The notes beneath the pieces are model-generated. The model was not told the DNA's origin, did not search any database, and saw nothing but the letters and a program-made list of their open reading frames with translations. A stretch of DNA of 64,000 nt from Malurus cyaneus samueli. Lineage: Eukaryota; Chordata; Aves; Passeriformes; Maluridae. Made by a program: the position numbers and the translations under genes. This document shows positions 62,099 through 64,000 of this stretch, piece after piece. Every line of letters begins with the position of its first letter. Within the stretch, counting starts at the first letter, position 1. Where the stretch lies: contig CM019219.1 of the NCBI GenBank assembly GCA_009741485.1, positions 28,207,250-28,271,249 of the forward strand, given 5' to 3'.

Positions 62099-62660
62099 CT
62101 CGCGCGACGGCCCGGCCCGCGGGACCTCCGCGCCCGCCTCCGCCTTTGAACTCGCAAGGAAAATGGTTCTCGCCGCGCCGCTTCCGGGTCGGGCCGGGCG
62201 GCCGCGCTGGGGGCGGAGACGGCGGGGCCAGAGGAGGAGGCGGCGGGGCGGGAGAAGAGGAAAAGGACGACGCCTCGCCGCCCGCCCTTTGTGGCGCCGG
62301 CGCGGACTATCGCGCAGCTGTGCGCTCTGCGGAGGCCCCGGCGCCTCCCCGCTGCTAGGTCATGGCGCGCTGCCGGTGCCGCCGCTTACATAAGGGCGGA
62401 CGCGCGGTGCGCGGGCCGGGGCGAGAGGAGCTGGGCCGGGAAGCGCCCAGCTGAGCCCGGGCGAGGGGAGCACGCCGAGGAAAGGGCGGTGCACGCAGGG
62501 GCGGCCGCGGCCACGTCCCGCGGGGCGGAGTCGCGGGACACGTGTGGCGACGGCTCGGGAGCGCGGCCGGGGCACTCGGGGGCCGAGAACCGCCTGGTGC
62601 CGCGCCTCCACGCCACAACCTCAGACCTCTTTTATCGCCTCCTCCCGCGAAGCCCCCTCG
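61340..62660. promoter_or_regulatory. CpG island, probable JMJD1C promoter
   Basis: A sharp change from AT-rich DNA to dense CpG over about 1.3 kb. It contains GC boxes (for example GGGGCGG near 62247, 62391 and 62521), two CACGTG E-boxes (61852-61857, 62539-62544) and an ETS-type CTTCCGG at 62181-62187. There is no clear TATA box, as is usual for housekeeping promoters. It may be the internal promoter that makes the short JMJD1C isoform, and could fire in both directions. Confidence 0.75.
62099..62200 (-). other. JMJD1C: Candidate non-coding first exon of JMJD1C
   Basis: On the minus strand a near-consensus donor AG/GTGCGTAC lies at 62099 within the CpG island, next to a CCGGAAG (ETS) element that often sits close to start sites. 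The sequence has no usable ATG frame joining the first coding exon, so it would be 5' UTR. A second candidate donor, C/GTGAGTAC, lies at 61755. The upstream end given is a guess. Confidence 0.3.
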
Positions 62661-64000
62661 GCGCTAAGCCCGTCCTTGGAACACTGTTCCCTGTCCCTCC
62701 CGCGGGTGGGCTAAGTCAGCAAGTGAGGGTTGCAGCTCTTCCACATTCAACCGAGGAGGAAAAAAAAAAGTAATAAAAAGGAAGGGCGGGTCAGGCATGA
62801 GCTCAGTGCCTGGTTTGGGTCCAGGAGCAGCCGGAGCGGAGGGCGGTGGGCGGCTCCGCGCCCCCCCCCGCACCACCAGACGCGGTGCTGCACAGCCCAA
62901 AGCCTTCTTCACCAAGAGCACACAGTGCTCAGCGGGGACTCAGTGCCCTGGAACTCATGGAAAACGTTCTCTCAAGCACAATTTTCTCATTTTCACCATA
63001 CAACCTCTTTTGTCCCTGATGATCCCCCCACAAAAAAAAAAATTAAACGTGTTTTCCCACTTTCCGACAGAAGTCAATGTCACTAACTAGTTGTTTACAG
63101 TTCACATAGAAGCTTCAATTGAACAGTCCAGGGGGAAAAAGTTCAGGGGATGCTATGTAATTAGAAACTTGTTTCCAAAAAGAAATATAGCAAAAACACC
63201 TGTAATACACTGTTTGAGCTTAGCTCACATATATAAACACGTATAGTAAGAAAAAAATAATTACAAGGGAGGTTGCGATAGAGACATTTATTTTCCCCAA
63301 ACCCTTTAAACATAAACAGCTGTACATTTTTCACTTCATGGAAAAAATACAAAGCGTGTAGTTTGCCAAGAAAGTATGAGAATAATGGGAAATCAATGCA
63401 TGACTACATCTCTGTTCTCATCTTGAATTATTCCAAATGATGTAAGCTTAAAGGTGTACTGGAATGCTATAACATACTAAGCTCTGAAATAAAATACTTG
63501 GGTACAGCTAAACATTAAAATTGAACTGGAAGGCTCTCTACCCCACCACAGGCTGTTGTCCAGCAAACTGGTTTTCTTCTATAACAGCTCTTGACACTGC
63601 ACACACACAAGCAGGGCAGGAACCAGGCCCAGTCTGTGCTCAAATCACATAACTGCAAGGCTGGATTTTACTTGGAAGGACACTAGCAGAGGCAGTTTAT
63701 TGTATTGATTTTGCCTTTTAAGTGGTCTTCCAGGCTGGCTGGCCCAAGGCAGCTGAGCAGCCTTATATGGCAGCGAGGCTGTGGAGAGGCAGCAGCTCCA
63801 TCTATTCCTGACCACCCAGACTGGACAGTTGCTCCTCTGGTTTGTGGCACCCCTGCCACAGCCCCTCACCAGATTCACTCAGGGATACCCTCAGCACTTG
63901 CCTTCTGCCAGCAGCAGAACAGGGTGCTTGCTAAGCTCCTTGGTTCCCCCAAAATACATCTCCTGCCCCAGCCATGCTGTGGTGGGGGCTGCACTGCCTT
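62661..64000. other. DNA upstream of the CpG island
   Basis: AT content rises again. No coding exon for JMJD1C residues 1-111 is recognised here. The 77-codon minus-strand frame at 63645-63878 has no known domain. The stretch is either upstream flank or part of the first intron of a longer JMJD1C transcript. Confidence 0.6.

Noticed and set aside
61681..62773. Several arginine/alanine-rich frames on both strands (up to 160 codons)
   Set aside because: Stop codons are rare in CpG-island DNA; the translations are low-complexity Arg/Gly/Ala with no known family, and none joins the first JMJD1C exon.
1..64000. tRNA or other small structured RNA genes, CRISPR arrays, bacterial-type operons, intact transposons
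   Set aside because: I looked for a tRNA T-loop motif, regularly spaced direct repeats and transposase or reverse-transcriptase frames and saw none beyond the CR1 and MIR-like fragments.

Overview
This window is vertebrate nuclear DNA, most likely avian. Coding sequence sits in short exons with GT-AG splice sites in an AT-rich background. A CR1 LINE 3' end is present near 8.7 kb, no Alu or L1 is visible, and introns are compact. There is no operon structure and there are no bacterial signals. I cannot name the species.

One gene explains almost everything: JMJD1C (KDM3C, TRIP8), a large JmjC-domain chromatin protein, on the minus strand, so its 3' end is at low coordinates. I place 24 coding exons between 56943 and 2387. 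Every junction has a GT donor, an AG acceptor and matching phase. The joined frame is 7266 nt, i.e. 2421 codons plus stop. From memory the human protein has about 2540 residues, and this chain corresponds to everything from about residue 112 onward. Residue numbers below count from the first codon of the 56830-56943 exon.

Layout: 1-1565 is downstream intergenic DNA; about 1566-2386 is the 3' UTR. From 2387 to 21074 come 15 exons for the zinc finger, the LXXLL-containing linker and the catalytic JmjC domain. From 22802 to 33471 come the rest of the cysteine-rich region, two very large exons for the low-complexity middle of the protein, and small exons around them. From 34715 to 56943 three exons encode the N-terminal Tudor-like region, separated by 4.7 kb and 17.2 kb introns. 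From 56944 to about 62.1 kb is a 5' intron, followed by a strong CpG island (about 61.35-62.65 kb) that looks like a promoter. The exons for the first 111 residues of the long isoform are not in the window. The CpG island is therefore either an internal promoter for a short isoform or sits in the intron of a longer gene whose first exons lie beyond 64 kb.

I found no second protein gene, no tRNA or rRNA, no CRISPR array and no new multi-gene system. The points most worth checking are the internal promoter, a three-codon upstream ORF just ahead of the short-isoform start, a GC-rich patch in one intron where the coding frame stays open, several weak splice donors, very short introns, an old MIR-like SINE, and a set of small tandem duplications.
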